Positions 43,919 through 52,919 of a stretch of 64,000 nucleotides of DNA are shown here, one piece after another (position 1 is the stretch's first letter; each line of letters starts with the position of its first letter). The stretch covers positions 124,001-188,000 of the forward strand of contig JACYUQ010000003.1 of the NCBI GenBank assembly GCA_014841835.1. The letters run 5' to 3'. Both the position numbers and the translations under genes were made by a program. The DNA is from Oxalobacteraceae sp. CFBP 13730. GTDB lineage: Bacteria > Pseudomonadota > Gammaproteobacteria > Burkholderiales > Burkholderiaceae_D. The notes below the pieces were generated by a model, which was not told the origin of the DNA, did not search any database, and worked only from the letters and a program-made list of their open reading frames with translations.

Positions 43919-44940
43919 GGTTGTCTCTCGTGGTAACGGACGACTTCCTGATCGATGGCGCCGAAGATGCTGGCCCCGCTCGCGTCTTGCATCTCGATGC
44001 GCACCGTGTCGCCGAATGACAGGTAGGGCGTTTTGGGGGCGCCGCCTTCGATGGTTTCGTACATCCGCACTTCGGCCAGGCAGCAATAGCCCACGCCGCC
44101 ATGCTCGACGCTCGAGCCATACAGCCCGCCCTGCTTGTTCGACACGGTGCCCGAGCCGATGATGCTGCCCGCACACAGCTCGCGCGTGGTCGCCGCGTGC
44201 GCGATCAGCTGGGCGAAGCTGAAGGTCATGTCTTCGCCGGCATTCGGCTTGCCGAATGCGGCGCCATTGAGCGTGACCAGGATCGGCAGATGCAGCTTGT
44301 TGCCCTGCCAGGCGTCGCCCAGTTCGTCGGGCGTGACCGCCACCGGCGAGAACGCGCTGGCCGGCTTGGACTGGTAGAAACCGAAGCCCTTGGCCAGCTC
44401 GTTCGGGATCAGGTTGCGCAGCGACACGTCGTTGACCAGCATGACGAGACGGATGGCGCTGGCGGCCTCGGCTGCGTCGGCGCCCATCGGCACGTCGCCC
44501 GTGACGACCGCCACCTCGGCTTCGAGATCGATGCCCCAGTCTTCGGACAGGGCCGCGATCGGATCCGTGGGACCGACGAAGGAGTCGCCACCGCCCTGGT
44601 ACATCAGCGGATCGGTGTAGAACGACGCCGGCACTTCGGCGCCACGCGCCTTGCGCACCAGCTCGACATGGTTGATATAGGCCGAGCCGTCGGCCCACTG
44701 GTAGGCGCGCGGCAGCGGCGAGTGGCAGGCGGCCTCGATGAACGATTCGGCGCTGTCGGCATTGCCGTCGTTGAGCTGGGCGTAGACGTCTTCGAGCTGC
44801 GGCTTGCACGCATCCCAGTTGTCGAGCGCGGCCTGCAGCGTGCGCGCGATGGTCGGGACTTGCTGGCACGTGACCAGGTCGCGGCTGACGACGACCAGGG
44901 TGCCGTCGCGGCCGCCGGCTTTGAGAGTGGCGAGTTTCAT
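43915..44940 (-). CDS. fahA: Fumarylacetoacetase
   Basis: Hydrolyses fumarylacetoacetate to fumarate and acetoacetate, the last step of tyrosine degradation. It has 341 residues, the short bacterial form. The C-terminal FAH fold carries the metal ligands in DLEAEVAVVTGDVP and LVMLVNDVSLRNL, with GSGTVSNKQGG following. It overlaps maiA, and together they form a two-gene operon. Homogentisate dioxygenase is not in the window. A LysR gene lies divergently 110 bp upstream. Confidence 0.93.
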   Translation of the reverse strand: MKLATLKAGGRDGTLVVVSRDLVTCQQVPTIARTLQAALDNWDACKPQLEDVYAQLNDGNADSAESFIEAACHSPLPRAYQWADGSAYINHVELVRKARGAEVPASFYTDPLMYQGGGDSFVGPTDPIAALSEDWGIDLEAEVAVVTGDVPMGADAAEAASAIRLVMLVNDVSLRNLIPNELAKGFGFYQSKPASAFSPVAVTPDELGDAWQGNKLHLPILVTLNGAAFGKPNAGEDMTFSFAQLIAHAATTRELCAGSIIGSGTVSNKQGGLYGSSVEHGGVGYCCLAEVRMYETIEGGAPKTPYLSFGDTVRIEMQDASGASIFGAIDQEVVRYHERQP

Positions 44941-45050
44941 GGACTTTCCTTTTGTTATTGCTGAGTAGCCGCCATTACAAGGTAAAACGCACTATCATAC
45001 AAATGATATTTTTCAGCTAGATATATCAGCTTATCTAATCAATCCATCGG
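44941..45050. promoter_or_regulatory. Divergent fahA-maiA / LysR control region
   Basis: A 110-bp AT-rich gap. Between 44996 and 45040 runs ATGATATTTTTCAGCTAGAT and ATATCAGCTTATCTAAT, with repeated TCAGCT and ATATC patterns and T-N11-A-like spacing of a LysR site. Exact promoters could not be fixed. Confidence 0.4.
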
Positions 45051-45956
45051 ATGAATCCAACCTTGCGACAAATGCGCGCCTTCGTTGCGCTGGCCAGGAC
45101 CGGCACGTTCACGCTGGCCGCGCAGACCCTGCACGTGACGCAGTCGGCATTGTCTGGCCTGATCAAGGAACTCGAGCAGACGCTGGACGCCCGGGTCGTC
45201 GACCGCAGCACGCGCCGGATTGGCCTCACCGAGATCGGGCGCGAATTGCTGCCCTTATTTAGCCAGATCATCGATGACCTGGACGGTGCGCTGGCTAACG
45301 TGGCCGACCACACGCGCCTGAAGAAAGGCGTCGTGCGCATCGCGGCGCCACAGCTGATGGCGTGCACACTGCTGCCCCCCAGCATCGCCGCCTACCGCGC
45401 GCAGCACCCGGAGATCGTCGTGCGCCTGGCCGATACCGAAGTCGAGGGCGTCATCACGCGCGTGCTGTCGGGCGAAGCCGATGTGGGCATCGGCCCGGAA
45501 CGCACGCCTGCGCCGCCCCTGCTGGCGCGCGAACTATTTACCATGCCGTTCGCGCTGGTGTTTCCGCAACAGCATCCGCTGGCCGCGCTCGAGCGCGTGA
45601 CATGGCAGGACGCGGCGGCTTACCCGTTCATTTCGCTGCAGGGTCAGTTCACCGACTTGCTGCTGGACGCGGTGCAGGACGCGCGCACGGGCACCGCGCT
45701 CACGCCGGCGCATGAGGTGACCTTCATGACGACGGCGCTGGCGATGGTCAGTGCGGGCCTGGGCGTGACGGTGTGCCTGCCCTACGCCGAACCGCTGGCC
45801 ACGCTGTACGGGCTGACGATGCGCCCGCTCGATGCGCCGACCGTGCAGCGCCGCTTTTTTGTCTACACGCGGCCAGGGCGGTCGCTGTCGCCGGCCGTCG
45901 AGAGTTATCTGGAATTCCTGTTTGCATATGTAAAACGGGCGCAAGGAGAGGGCTGA
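45051..45956 (+). CDS. LysR-family regulator, probable regulator of fahA-maiA
   Basis: It encodes 301 residues. The N-terminal HTH (RQMRAFVALARTGTFTLAAQ, TLHVTQSALSGLIKELEQ) is followed by an effector domain with VVRIAAPQLMACTLLP and GEADVGIGPERTPAPPLL, usual for the family. It is divergent from the tyrosine-degradation genes across 110 bp, so it probably senses a ring-cleavage intermediate or an aromatic amino acid. That assignment rests on position only. Confidence 0.88.
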   Translation: MNPTLRQMRAFVALARTGTFTLAAQTLHVTQSALSGLIKELEQTLDARVVDRSTRRIGLTEIGRELLPLFSQIIDDLDGALANVADHTRLKKGVVRIAAPQLMACTLLPPSIAAYRAQHPEIVVRLADTEVEGVITRVLSGEADVGIGPERTPAPPLLARELFTMPFALVFPQQHPLAALERVTWQDAAAYPFISLQGQFTDLLLDAVQDARTGTALTPAHEVTFMTTALAMVSAGLGVTVCLPYAEPLATLYGLTMRPLDAPTVQRRFFVYTRPGRSLSPAVESYLEFLFAYVKRAQGEG

Positions 45957-46010
45957 TTCTCACAAAAAGGCACGCTACAATGGGTCGTGTCTTTTTTTAT
46001 CGGACCCACG

Positions 46011-46592
46011 ATGTCCCTCGATACGATTGCGATCAACCGCCAGATGAACAAGTTCGATGGCCATGCCAGCGTCTGGCTGTTTGGCTACGGCTCCCTGATC
46101 TTCAAACCCGACTTTCCCTTTCTTGAACAGCGCGCCGCCTCGATCAGCGGCTGGACGCGCCGCTTCTGGCAAGGTTCGCACGACCACCGCGGCACCGAGG
46201 CAGCGCCGGGACGCGTGGTGACGCTCGTGCCAGACCCGGATGCCGTCTGCCATGGCATGGCGTTTCTCGTCACGCCCGAAGAATTCGCGCATCTCGACCA
46301 TCGCGAAAAGAACGGCTACCTGCGCCTGGCCACGCAAATGCGTTTTGACGACGGCAGCAGCGACGAAGGCATCGTGTATATCGCCACGCACGACAATGCA
46401 GCGTACCTGGGGCCGGCCGACGAGCACGCGATTGCGCGCCAGATCGCCACGGCGCGCGGCCCGAGCGGCCCGAACAGCGACTACCTGCTGGGCCTGGCCC
46501 AGTCACTGCGCGCGCTGGGCAAGCCCGATCCGCACGTGTTCGAGATCGAGCGGCACCTGGCGGCGCTGGGGGTTACGCAGCAGTACGCTTGA
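46011..46592 (+). CDS. Gamma-glutamylcyclotransferase, ChaC-like
   Basis: It encodes 193 residues. The signature WLFGYGSLI is at 22-30, WTRRFWQGSHDHRG follows near 50-60, and the catalytic Glu lies in HREKNGY near residue 100. ChaC enzymes release 5-oxoproline from glutathione or gamma-glutamyl peptides. The start at 46011 is the first ATG; a GTG 24 bp earlier is in frame. Its 3' end overlaps the opposing NadR-like gene by 20 bp. Confidence 0.9.
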   Translation: MSLDTIAINRQMNKFDGHASVWLFGYGSLIFKPDFPFLEQRAASISGWTRRFWQGSHDHRGTEAAPGRVVTLVPDPDAVCHGMAFLVTPEEFAHLDHREKNGYLRLATQMRFDDGSSDEGIVYIATHDNAAYLGPADEHAIARQIATARGPSGPNSDYLLGLAQSLRALGKPDPHVFEIERHLAALGVTQQYA

Positions 46593-47169
46593 CGGGATCA
46601 GCGTTTGAGTCGGTCTGCTTCGCGATGGCTGCAAGCGTGGCCAGCACGCGCGCAGCACGCTGTTCGAGCGAACCCGTCAGGATCGTGTAGCCGATATCGC
46701 GCCGGTCCAGATCGTCCAGGACCAGTTGCTGGATCTGCGTGCGCCACGCCGCGTTTTCGCGCACGCCGGGCTCTTCTTCATACGGGATGTCGTCAGCGCA
46801 CACGAAATGGTGCAGGTAGCGCGTGCGGCATTCCAGCGCGTAACGCAGCAGTGCCGGGGGCACCGGCTCGGTGACCTGGCCGAAGCGCAGGCCGAGCAGC
46901 AGCGTGGTCAGTGCATTGGTGTCGACGAAGACGTACTCGCCAGCGGCATTCGCGACAGCAGCGTCTTCGGCAGCGCGGTGCCGTTCGGCGATCTCGACAT
47001 AATCGGCGGCCACCAGCTGGCCCTGCTTTTCTTCCCAGACGAAGCGGCCGATCTCGGGCACGAACTGCGCGCCCTGCTCGCGCGCCAGCATGCTGGCCAA
47101 TGTCGATTTCCCCGTCGACTCGGCGCCGACGAACGCCACCAACCGACTGCCCGTCCCTTGCTCACCCAT
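46573..47169 (-). CDS. NadR-like ATPase/kinase
   Basis: It encodes 198 residues with a P-loop GAESTGKST at 15-23, then PEIGRFVWEE, VFVDTNALTTLLLGL (Walker-B-like Asp) and ILTGSLEQRAARVLATL near the end. It resembles the nicotinamide-riboside kinase half of NadR; the adenylyltransferase and repressor parts are missing, so NAD salvage is likely but unproven. It converges on the ChaC-like gene with a 20-bp overlap. Confidence 0.82.
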   Translation of the reverse strand: MGEQGTGSRLVAFVGAESTGKSTLASMLAREQGAQFVPEIGRFVWEEKQGQLVAADYVEIAERHRAAEDAAVANAAGEYVFVDTNALTTLLLGLRFGQVTEPVPPALLRYALECRTRYLHHFVCADDIPYEEEPGVRENAAWRTQIQQLVLDDLDRRDIGYTILTGSLEQRAARVLATLAAIAKQTDSNADPVKRTAA

Positions 47170-47230
47170 GCCTGCATCCTGTAACGATCAATGCGACATC
47201 CTAGCCGAGCCGCCGCGACAACTCAACGGT

Positions 47231-48601
47231 TCAGTCGAGCGCGCGCTGGCGCGACTCGGTGTCCACGCACAGGATGGCGATCGCGCCCATGAGCAGGAAG
47301 CCGGAGAGCATGATCAGCGCCAGCGTGAAGTGTGTCGCCATCACCGGCGCGACGATCGCCGGCGCGAACAGGCCGCCGAAGCGGGCAACTGCGCCGGCCA
47401 TGCCCATGCCGCTGGCGCGCAGGCGGGTCGGGTAGACCTCGGGCGTGAACGCATACAGCGCGCCCCATGTGCCCAGCAGCGCAAAGCTCATCAACAGCGT
47501 CGAGCCCACGACCAGAACGGTCGAGCTGCCCAGGCTGTAGCCGAGGCAGCCGACACTACTGAGCAGAAGGAACCCGACCAGCGTCGGCTTGCGGCCCCAG
47601 CGTTCGACGCCATACGCGGCCAGCGCGAAGCCGGGCAACTGGACCAGCGCCAGCACGATCAAAAATTCCTGGCCGCGCATGAAGCCGAAGCCTTCCGCGC
47701 TCAGCCGGATCGGCAGGTAGACAAACACGCCGTAATAGGCAATCGAGATCAGGCCCCAAGCGACGAACAGCGCCACGCTGCGCCGCCGCAGTCCGCCCGA
47801 AAACAGCGACAGCAGCGTCGTCTTGACCGGCGCTTCGGGCAGCAACGGCGGCATCGTCAGCGTGCGGCCATTGGTCCTGGCCACGCGTTCCAGCACCGCG
47901 CGCGCCTCGTCCGGCTTGCCGCTGCGATGCAGGTACATGGGCGACTCGGGGATATACCAGCGCAGCACGATGCCGATCAGCGCCGGGATCCCAGTGACAA
48001 AGAAAATCACGCGCCAGGCATCGTCGCCCCAACCGACCGCCCACAGGGCCAGCACGGCCAGGGCAATCGTGCCCAGCGCCCAGAACGATTCGAGCAGCAC
48101 CAGCCAGCGGCCGCGCCGGTCGCTGGGCAAAAATTCGGCCATCATCGTGTAATCGACTGGCAGCGTCGCGCCCACACCGATGCCCGTCATCAGGCGCAGC
48201 GCGAGCAGCCACGCAAAATCGGGCGCGAACGCCGACGCCACGCCGAAGCAGGCGTCGATCACGACCGCCATCAGCAGCACGGGCCGGCGGCCGATGCGAT
48301 CCGCCAGACGCCCGAAGACAAACGCACCGATCAGCATGCCAACGAAGAATACGGTCCCCGTCTGCAAGGCCTGCGGCATCGACAGCCCGAAGGTTTTCGC
48401 GATCGATGGCGCCGAAAAACCAATCGACAGCACCTGCATCGCGTCGGCCAGCCAGACCAGGCCGAAGATCAGGAAAATACGGTATTGAAACTTGCCGACG
48501 CCCGCGGTCTGCAAGCCCTGCTCCATCGTCACGGCGGCGCCGGCCTCGTTTGGGCTACTGCCGGGAAAGCCGGGCTGCCCTGGTGTCACTGGTGTGGTCA
48601 T
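47231..48601 (-). CDS. MFS transporter, 12 membrane segments
   Basis: It encodes 456 residues. The family loop GRLADRIGRRPVLL lies between segments 2 and 3, and a second copy of that type (GVERWGRKPTLVG) between segments 8 and 9. LRLMTGIGVGATLPVDYTMM marks segment 4 and the PESPMYLHRSGKPDEARA loop (R-S-G-K) is typical of sugar-porter/aromatic-acid members. The N-terminus is Pro/Gly rich. Substrate unknown; wording resembles the synaptic-vesicle-2 or aromatic-acid symporter subgroup. Confidence 0.88.
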   Translation of the reverse strand: MTTPVTPGQPGFPGSSPNEAGAAVTMEQGLQTAGVGKFQYRIFLIFGLVWLADAMQVLSIGFSAPSIAKTFGLSMPQALQTGTVFFVGMLIGAFVFGRLADRIGRRPVLLMAVVIDACFGVASAFAPDFAWLLALRLMTGIGVGATLPVDYTMMAEFLPSDRRGRWLVLLESFWALGTIALAVLALWAVGWGDDAWRVIFFVTGIPALIGIVLRWYIPESPMYLHRSGKPDEARAVLERVARTNGRTLTMPPLLPEAPVKTTLLSLFSGGLRRRSVALFVAWGLISIAYYGVFVYLPIRLSAEGFGFMRGQEFLIVLALVQLPGFALAAYGVERWGRKPTLVGFLLLSSVGCLGYSLGSSTVLVVGSTLLMSFALLGTWGALYAFTPEVYPTRLRASGMGMAGAVARFGGLFAPAIVAPVMATHFTLALIMLSGFLLMGAIAILCVDTESRQRALD

Positions 48602-48711
48602 GGATTCTTATCGAGGCGACTGGACGGCGCGCGCATCGGCGCGCCTGTCAATGCCGCATCTTAGAATAAAACGCGCTCGTCAGTGACGTTTTACCCATTG
48701 TCGGCGCCTGA

Positions 48712-49308
48712 TCAGCCGCCGAAGTTCAGCGAAGCGCCGCCCGGCCCGCCCGGCCCCGAACCGACGCCCGGGCCGCGCCCGTTGCCAGGCCCGCCGCGCC
48801 GGTTCTGTTCGTCACGCGGCCCAGCCGGCGCGGCGCCGCGCCCACCGCCGTCGGGCACCACGCGCAGTAACTGCTCGCCCAGCCGGCCCGCGACCCGGCG
48901 GCGCTGGTTGTCGTCGAGGCCATCGTTCACGTCGAGCCACAGCGCGCGTAGTTGCCGATCCTCGGCGTTTGCTGTCGCGCTTTCGGCGTCGGTGGCTGCG
49001 TCCAGCTTGCGCAGGTCGGCGTCGGGGCTGGCCAGCAAGGTCCTGGCCCATTCCTGCAGCGCGGCGCGGCGCCGGGTGCGATCGCGCAGGATCGTGCGCG
49101 ATGCGGCTTCGGCCTTGCTCCACAGGGTTTGCTGGTTGGGACTCAAATTAAGCGACTGTTTCATGTCGCCCGCCATCGGCAGCAGGTCTTCGCCTCGCAG
49201 ATCGGTCAGTGGTATCGCATGCGCCGTGCCGGCGCCGGCCATGGCCAGTGACAGCAGGCAGATGCGCAGCCAGCAAGGCAAGAGTGAGAACGTGTTTGGA
49301 AATGGCAT
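48712..49308 (-). CDS. Spy/CpxP-like periplasmic protein with Arg/Gly/Pro-rich tail
   Basis: It encodes 198 residues with a signal peptide (about 1-30, ending GTAHAI). The middle is helical with an LSPNQQTLWSKAE phrase like the LTxxQ motif of Spy/CpxP, then RDRTRRRAALQEWARTLLAS. The C-terminal 50 residues are low complexity (GGGRGAAPAGPRDEQNRRGG, then PGNGRGPGVGSG). Spy-type proteins act as periplasmic chaperones or metal-stress helpers. An ATG at 49308 is taken. It follows the S41 protease gene by 88 bp on the same strand. Confidence 0.65.
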   Translation of the reverse strand: MPFPNTFSLLPCWLRICLLSLAMAGAGTAHAIPLTDLRGEDLLPMAGDMKQSLNLSPNQQTLWSKAEAASRTILRDRTRRRAALQEWARTLLASPDADLRKLDAATDAESATANAEDRQLRALWLDVNDGLDDNQRRRVAGRLGEQLLRVVPDGGGRGAAPAGPRDEQNRRGGPGNGRGPGVGSGPGGPGGASLNFGG

Positions 49309-49396
49309 ACGATACCCATGGTCAGAAAGGACGATCACGAATATAAGCGCAAGGCAGATGGCTGTCGTGCTGCTTTACCGAAACTTAACCGGCGCG

Positions 49397-50809
49397 TCAC
49401 CACCGTTTCAGCGCCGCGCCAAGTTGCTTCAGGCTTGGGGACAGTGCACCCAGCACGTTGCCGATACGGGAAGTCTGCACCGGCCCAAGCAAGCTGACGG
49501 CAGCCGACAGTGCCTTGTCGTCGCGCGTGCCGAACATGCGCGTGCTTTCCACCCCGGCACGTGTTGCGGGCGACGTGTCATCCGGTGCAGGCAGGATCGC
49601 GGCAAGATGCTGCGCCAGGTCTTCTTCGCGCAATGCCAGCCCCAACGCATCGTTACGAGCGGGATCCGGCGCCACGATCACGTCCGGCGTGATCCCGCGC
49701 GCCTGGATTTCGTGGCCGTTGGGCGTGAAGTAGCGCGCCACCGTGAGCTTGACGGCACTGTCGCCGGTCAGCGGAAAGATGCTCTGGATCGAGCCCTTGC
49801 CGAACGTGCGCGTGCCAAGCACGGTGGCGCGGCGGTGGTCCTGCAATGCGCCGGCCAGCAATTCGGCGGACGACGCCGACGCGCCGTTGACCAGCACGAC
49901 CAGCGGGACCGTTCGCGCCCATGCGGGCAGGTGGGCCAGCACATCCGGCTCGTCTGGCCGCTGGTAGAACCGCGGATCGACCGTGACGGTGGCAGCGGGA
50001 TCGGCAGCAGCAGCGGGGTCGGCAGCGGTGGCACGCCCGCGCGCCGAAAATAATGACGTGCCTGGCGGCAGGAATGCCCCGGCCACGCCGACTGCGGCCG
50101 ACACCATGCCGCCCGGATCATTGCGCACATCGAGCACGATGCCGCGCGGCGCCCCGCTTGCATCAAGCGTTTTCAAGGCGGCAACCAGGTCGTGCGCGGT
50201 GCGCCCTTCGAACGCCGATACCTGGATCCACGCGACGCCGTTTGGCATTGCACGTGTCGTGACAGTCTGCGCCAGCAACGCGGCCCGGTGCAGCCTGGCG
50301 GTACGAACGGCGCCGCTGCCACCCCGCCGGTACCCGATATCCAGCGCGCTGCCGGGCACGCCGCGCATGCGTCGCGCATTCTCGGGCAAGCGCAAGCCGG
50401 AGAGCGTCACACCATCGATCGACGCGACCGTATCGCCCGGCTCGATGCCGGCCAGGTACGCCGGTGAGTCTGCGGTGACCGCCGTTACCACCATGTCTGC
50501 AGCAGCGAAGTCGACACTGATGCCGATGCCGGTGTACTCGCCAGCCTCGTCCTTGCGAACGGCATCGAGTTCGTCCTTGTCCAGAAAGCCCGAGTGCGGG
50601 TCGAGCGAGGCGAGCATGCCGGCGATCGCCCCTTCGAGCAGCTTCTTGTCGTCCGGCGCGTCGACGTACCGGGTTTTTACCAGCGCATAGGCCGAGAGCA
50701 AGGCCTGGAATTCGGCAGCGGGAACCACGACCGGCTCGCCTGCACGGGAGGTGTTTGCGGCGACAAGGGGAAAGAGAAGGCAAAGAATGGTGGCGTGGCG
50801 TCGTTTCAT
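49397..50809 (-). CDS. S41-family carboxy-terminal processing protease (Ctp-like)
   Basis: It encodes 470 residues with a signal peptide (1-23). A PDZ domain lies at about 90-175 (YTGIGISVDFAAADMVVTAV, PAYLAGIEPGDTV). The protease domain has the Ser in VNGASASSAELLAGALQD and the general-base Lys in GTRTFGKGSIQSIFPL, the dyad of this family. The usual SASASE is SASSAE, but the catalytic middle Ser is kept. It degrades or trims periplasmic proteins. The Spy-like gene follows it on the same strand. Confidence 0.92.
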   Translation of the reverse strand: MKRRHATILCLLFPLVAANTSRAGEPVVVPAAEFQALLSAYALVKTRYVDAPDDKKLLEGAIAGMLASLDPHSGFLDKDELDAVRKDEAGEYTGIGISVDFAAADMVVTAVTADSPAYLAGIEPGDTVASIDGVTLSGLRLPENARRMRGVPGSALDIGYRRGGSGAVRTARLHRAALLAQTVTTRAMPNGVAWIQVSAFEGRTAHDLVAALKTLDASGAPRGIVLDVRNDPGGMVSAAVGVAGAFLPPGTSLFSARGRATAADPAAAADPAATVTVDPRFYQRPDEPDVLAHLPAWARTVPLVVLVNGASASSAELLAGALQDHRRATVLGTRTFGKGSIQSIFPLTGDSAVKLTVARYFTPNGHEIQARGITPDVIVAPDPARNDALGLALREEDLAQHLAAILPAPDDTSPATRAGVESTRMFGTRDDKALSAAVSLLGPVQTSRIGNVLGALSPSLKQLGAALKRW

Positions 50810-50937
50810 GCGTCGGTGTCCTTGATGATCGACCGATTCTCTGCTGATCGCATGTTGTGTGCGGTTAAGCGCTTGTAAGCAGGTGTAAGTAAGAGCTGTG
50901 CAGATCTGCGTTCAGCGCTGGCGCATCAGCGGCATTC

Positions 50938-52131
50938 TCAGAACAGGTCCAGTTGCCCTGCCCCCTGTGCACTGCCGCGGCGTGTCGTCGCGGGCACGAC
51001 CACTGGTCGCCGGAATTGCGAGCGATCGAGCCGCCCGAAGCGCCCGCGCAATGATTTGAAGCCAAGGCGCTCGACCGCTTTTTCGAAGCGTTGCCGGATC
51101 AGGTCGGCCCACACGCCGTCACCATGCATGCGCTGTGCAAAGTCGGCATCGTAATCCTTGCCGCCGCGCATTTCGCGGATGCGGTTCATCACCCGCTGCG
51201 CGCGGTCCGGAAAATGCGCCTGCAACCACTCTTGAAACAGCGGATTGACTTCGTGCGGCAGGCGCAGCACCGTGTAGTGAGCACCGACCGCGCCGGCATC
51301 GCGCGCCGCTTCAAGGATGCGTTCGATCTCGGGCTCGGTCACGAACGGGATGATCGGCGCCACGCTCACGCTGACGGGAATGCCGGCGTCGGTCAGCGTA
51401 CGGATCGTGCGCAGACGACGCATTGGCGCGGCCGCGCGCGGCTCCAGCGTGCGCGAAATCTGTGCATCGAGCGTCGTGAGCGTTACTGCCGCGCACGCCA
51501 GATTGTTGGCCGCCATCGGCGCGAGCAGGTCGATGTCGCGCTCGATCAGCGACGACTTGGTGATCAGGCCAAGCGGGTGGCGGCATTCGGTCAATACCTC
51601 CAATACCTGGCGCGTGATTTGATGCTCACGCTCGCAAGGCTGGTAGGCGTCGGTGTTGACGCCGATGGCGATGTGTTCGGGGACGTAGCCGGACTTGGCA
51701 AGTTCGCGTCGCAGCAGTTCGGGAGCATTCACCTTGGCGAAGAGCCGGGATTCAAAATCGAGACCCGGCGACAGGCCGAGATAGCTGTGCGTGGGCCGCG
51801 CGAAGCAATAAATGCAGCCGTGCTCACAGCCGCGGTAGGGATTGAGCGATACGCTGAACGGAATATCGGGCGACGTGTTGCGCGACAGGATGGTCTTGGC
51901 GAACTCGTCGGTGACCACCGTCTTGAACGCAGCCGATTCACCGGTCGACCCGGCAGCCGATTCAGAATCGGCATCAGACCAGCCGTCGTCAAAGCGCTCG
52001 CGGCCGTTCACCTCATAGCGCCCCTGCAGGTTCGACACCGCGCCACGCCCCTTGCGTGCAACGCGCGGCGGCGCCAGCATGATGTGTTCTTCTACCCGCT
52101 CGCGGCGGATGGGCTCGTCGGTGTCGATCAT
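50938..52131 (-). CDS. PA0069-family radical SAM protein
   Basis: It encodes 397 residues. The cluster motif CEHGCIYC (Cys102, Cys106, Cys109) is followed by FARPTHSYLGLSPGLDFESR, the radical-SAM core of the spore-photoproduct-lyase-like group. TGESAAFKTVVTDEFAKTIL precedes it, and LRLPHEVNPLFQEWLQAHFP is typical. The end (RRGSAQGAGQLDLF) resembles the C-terminal QLDLF clamp-binding peptide of DNA-repair proteins, a hint of contact with the beta sliding clamp. A LexA box sits 13 bp before the ATG, so it is damage-induced. Its chemistry is not known. Confidence 0.92.
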   Translation of the reverse strand: MIDTDEPIRRERVEEHIMLAPPRVARKGRGAVSNLQGRYEVNGRERFDDGWSDADSESAAGSTGESAAFKTVVTDEFAKTILSRNTSPDIPFSVSLNPYRGCEHGCIYCFARPTHSYLGLSPGLDFESRLFAKVNAPELLRRELAKSGYVPEHIAIGVNTDAYQPCEREHQITRQVLEVLTECRHPLGLITKSSLIERDIDLLAPMAANNLACAAVTLTTLDAQISRTLEPRAAAPMRRLRTIRTLTDAGIPVSVSVAPIIPFVTEPEIERILEAARDAGAVGAHYTVLRLPHEVNPLFQEWLQAHFPDRAQRVMNRIREMRGGKDYDADFAQRMHGDGVWADLIRQRFEKAVERLGFKSLRGRFGRLDRSQFRRPVVVPATTRRGSAQGAGQLDLF

Positions 52132-52144
52132 GGCCGCTGCTCCA

Positions 52145-52164
52145 TACTGTATTTTTATACAGTA
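52145..52164 (-). promoter_or_regulatory. LexA box (SOS operator)
   Basis: TACTGTATTTTTATACAGTA is an almost perfect 20-bp palindrome of the CTGT-N8-ACAG type. It lies 13-32 bp before the radical SAM start. Position so near the ATG implies a very short leader or a start site inside the box. In Pseudomonas aeruginosa PA0069 is also in the LexA regulon, as I recall the published list. Confidence 0.9.
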
Positions 52165-52196
52165 TATTACGCCGCTACCCCACCAAATTCAAGCTG

Positions 52197-52919
52197 CTAG
52201 TTGTGCGGACGGGCAAAGGTCGCCAGATAGTTCACGCTCGTATCGCTGCACCATGAGGCCCGATGCAACACCGGCAGGTAACGCATACCGCGCAGATCGA
52301 TTCGCTGCAGCCCGGCCCCGGTGGCTGCAGCCAGCATCTCGGCGGGTTTGACGAAGCGGTGCCACTGGTGCGTGCCCCGTGGCAGCACGCGCATCACGTA
52401 CTCCGCTGCCACGATGGCCAACAGATAGCTCTTCCAGCTGCGGTCGATCGTCGACGCCAGCAGCAAACCACCGGGCGCAACGCGCCGGGCCACCTCTTCG
52501 ATGAAGGCGTCGGGGTCGGCCACATGCTCGGCCACCTCGAGCGCCAATACGACGTCGAAGCATTCATCGGGCTGCAGGACAGTCTCCAGTTCGCCAAGGC
52601 GATAATCGACTACCGCGCCGCTGGCGTCGGCGTGGCGTTGCGCTGCCGCCAGGTTGCCGGGCGAGGCGTCGATGCCGACCACCTGCGCGCCACGCAGCGC
52701 CAGCGGTTCGGACAGCAGTCCGCCGCCGCAGCCGACGTCGAGAATACGCAGACCCGCCAGCGACATCTCGGCGCGGCCGAAATGCGACGCCATGCACTCA
52801 AGCAGATAGGCCTGGCGCAGCGCGTTCGTGACATGCAGCGGCCGCATCGGGCCGTTCGGGTCCCACCAGGTGGCGCCGAGTCGGTCGAAGCGGGCGATTT
52901 CGTCTGCAAGCGCGCTCAT
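52197..52919 (-). CDS. ubiG: UbiG-type O-methyltransferase
   Basis: SAM methyltransferase of ubiquinone synthesis that methylates the 2-polyprenyl-6-hydroxyphenol and 3-demethylubiquinol stages. It has 240 residues. It begins EIARFDRLGATWWDPNGPMR with the WWDP signature, then the SAM motif LDVGCGGGLLSEPL, ALEVAEHVADPDAFIEE and the C-terminal SYLLAIVAAEYVMRVLPRGT. It starts within the stop of the FAD protein gene (ATGA). A housekeeping ubiG elsewhere cannot be excluded; this copy lies in a specialised operon. Confidence 0.88.
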   Translation of the reverse strand: MSALADEIARFDRLGATWWDPNGPMRPLHVTNALRQAYLLECMASHFGRAEMSLAGLRILDVGCGGGLLSEPLALRGAQVVGIDASPGNLAAAQRHADASGAVVDYRLGELETVLQPDECFDVVLALEVAEHVADPDAFIEEVARRVAPGGLLLASTIDRSWKSYLLAIVAAEYVMRVLPRGTHQWHRFVKPAEMLAAATGAGLQRIDLRGMRYLPVLHRASWCSDTSVNYLATFARPHN

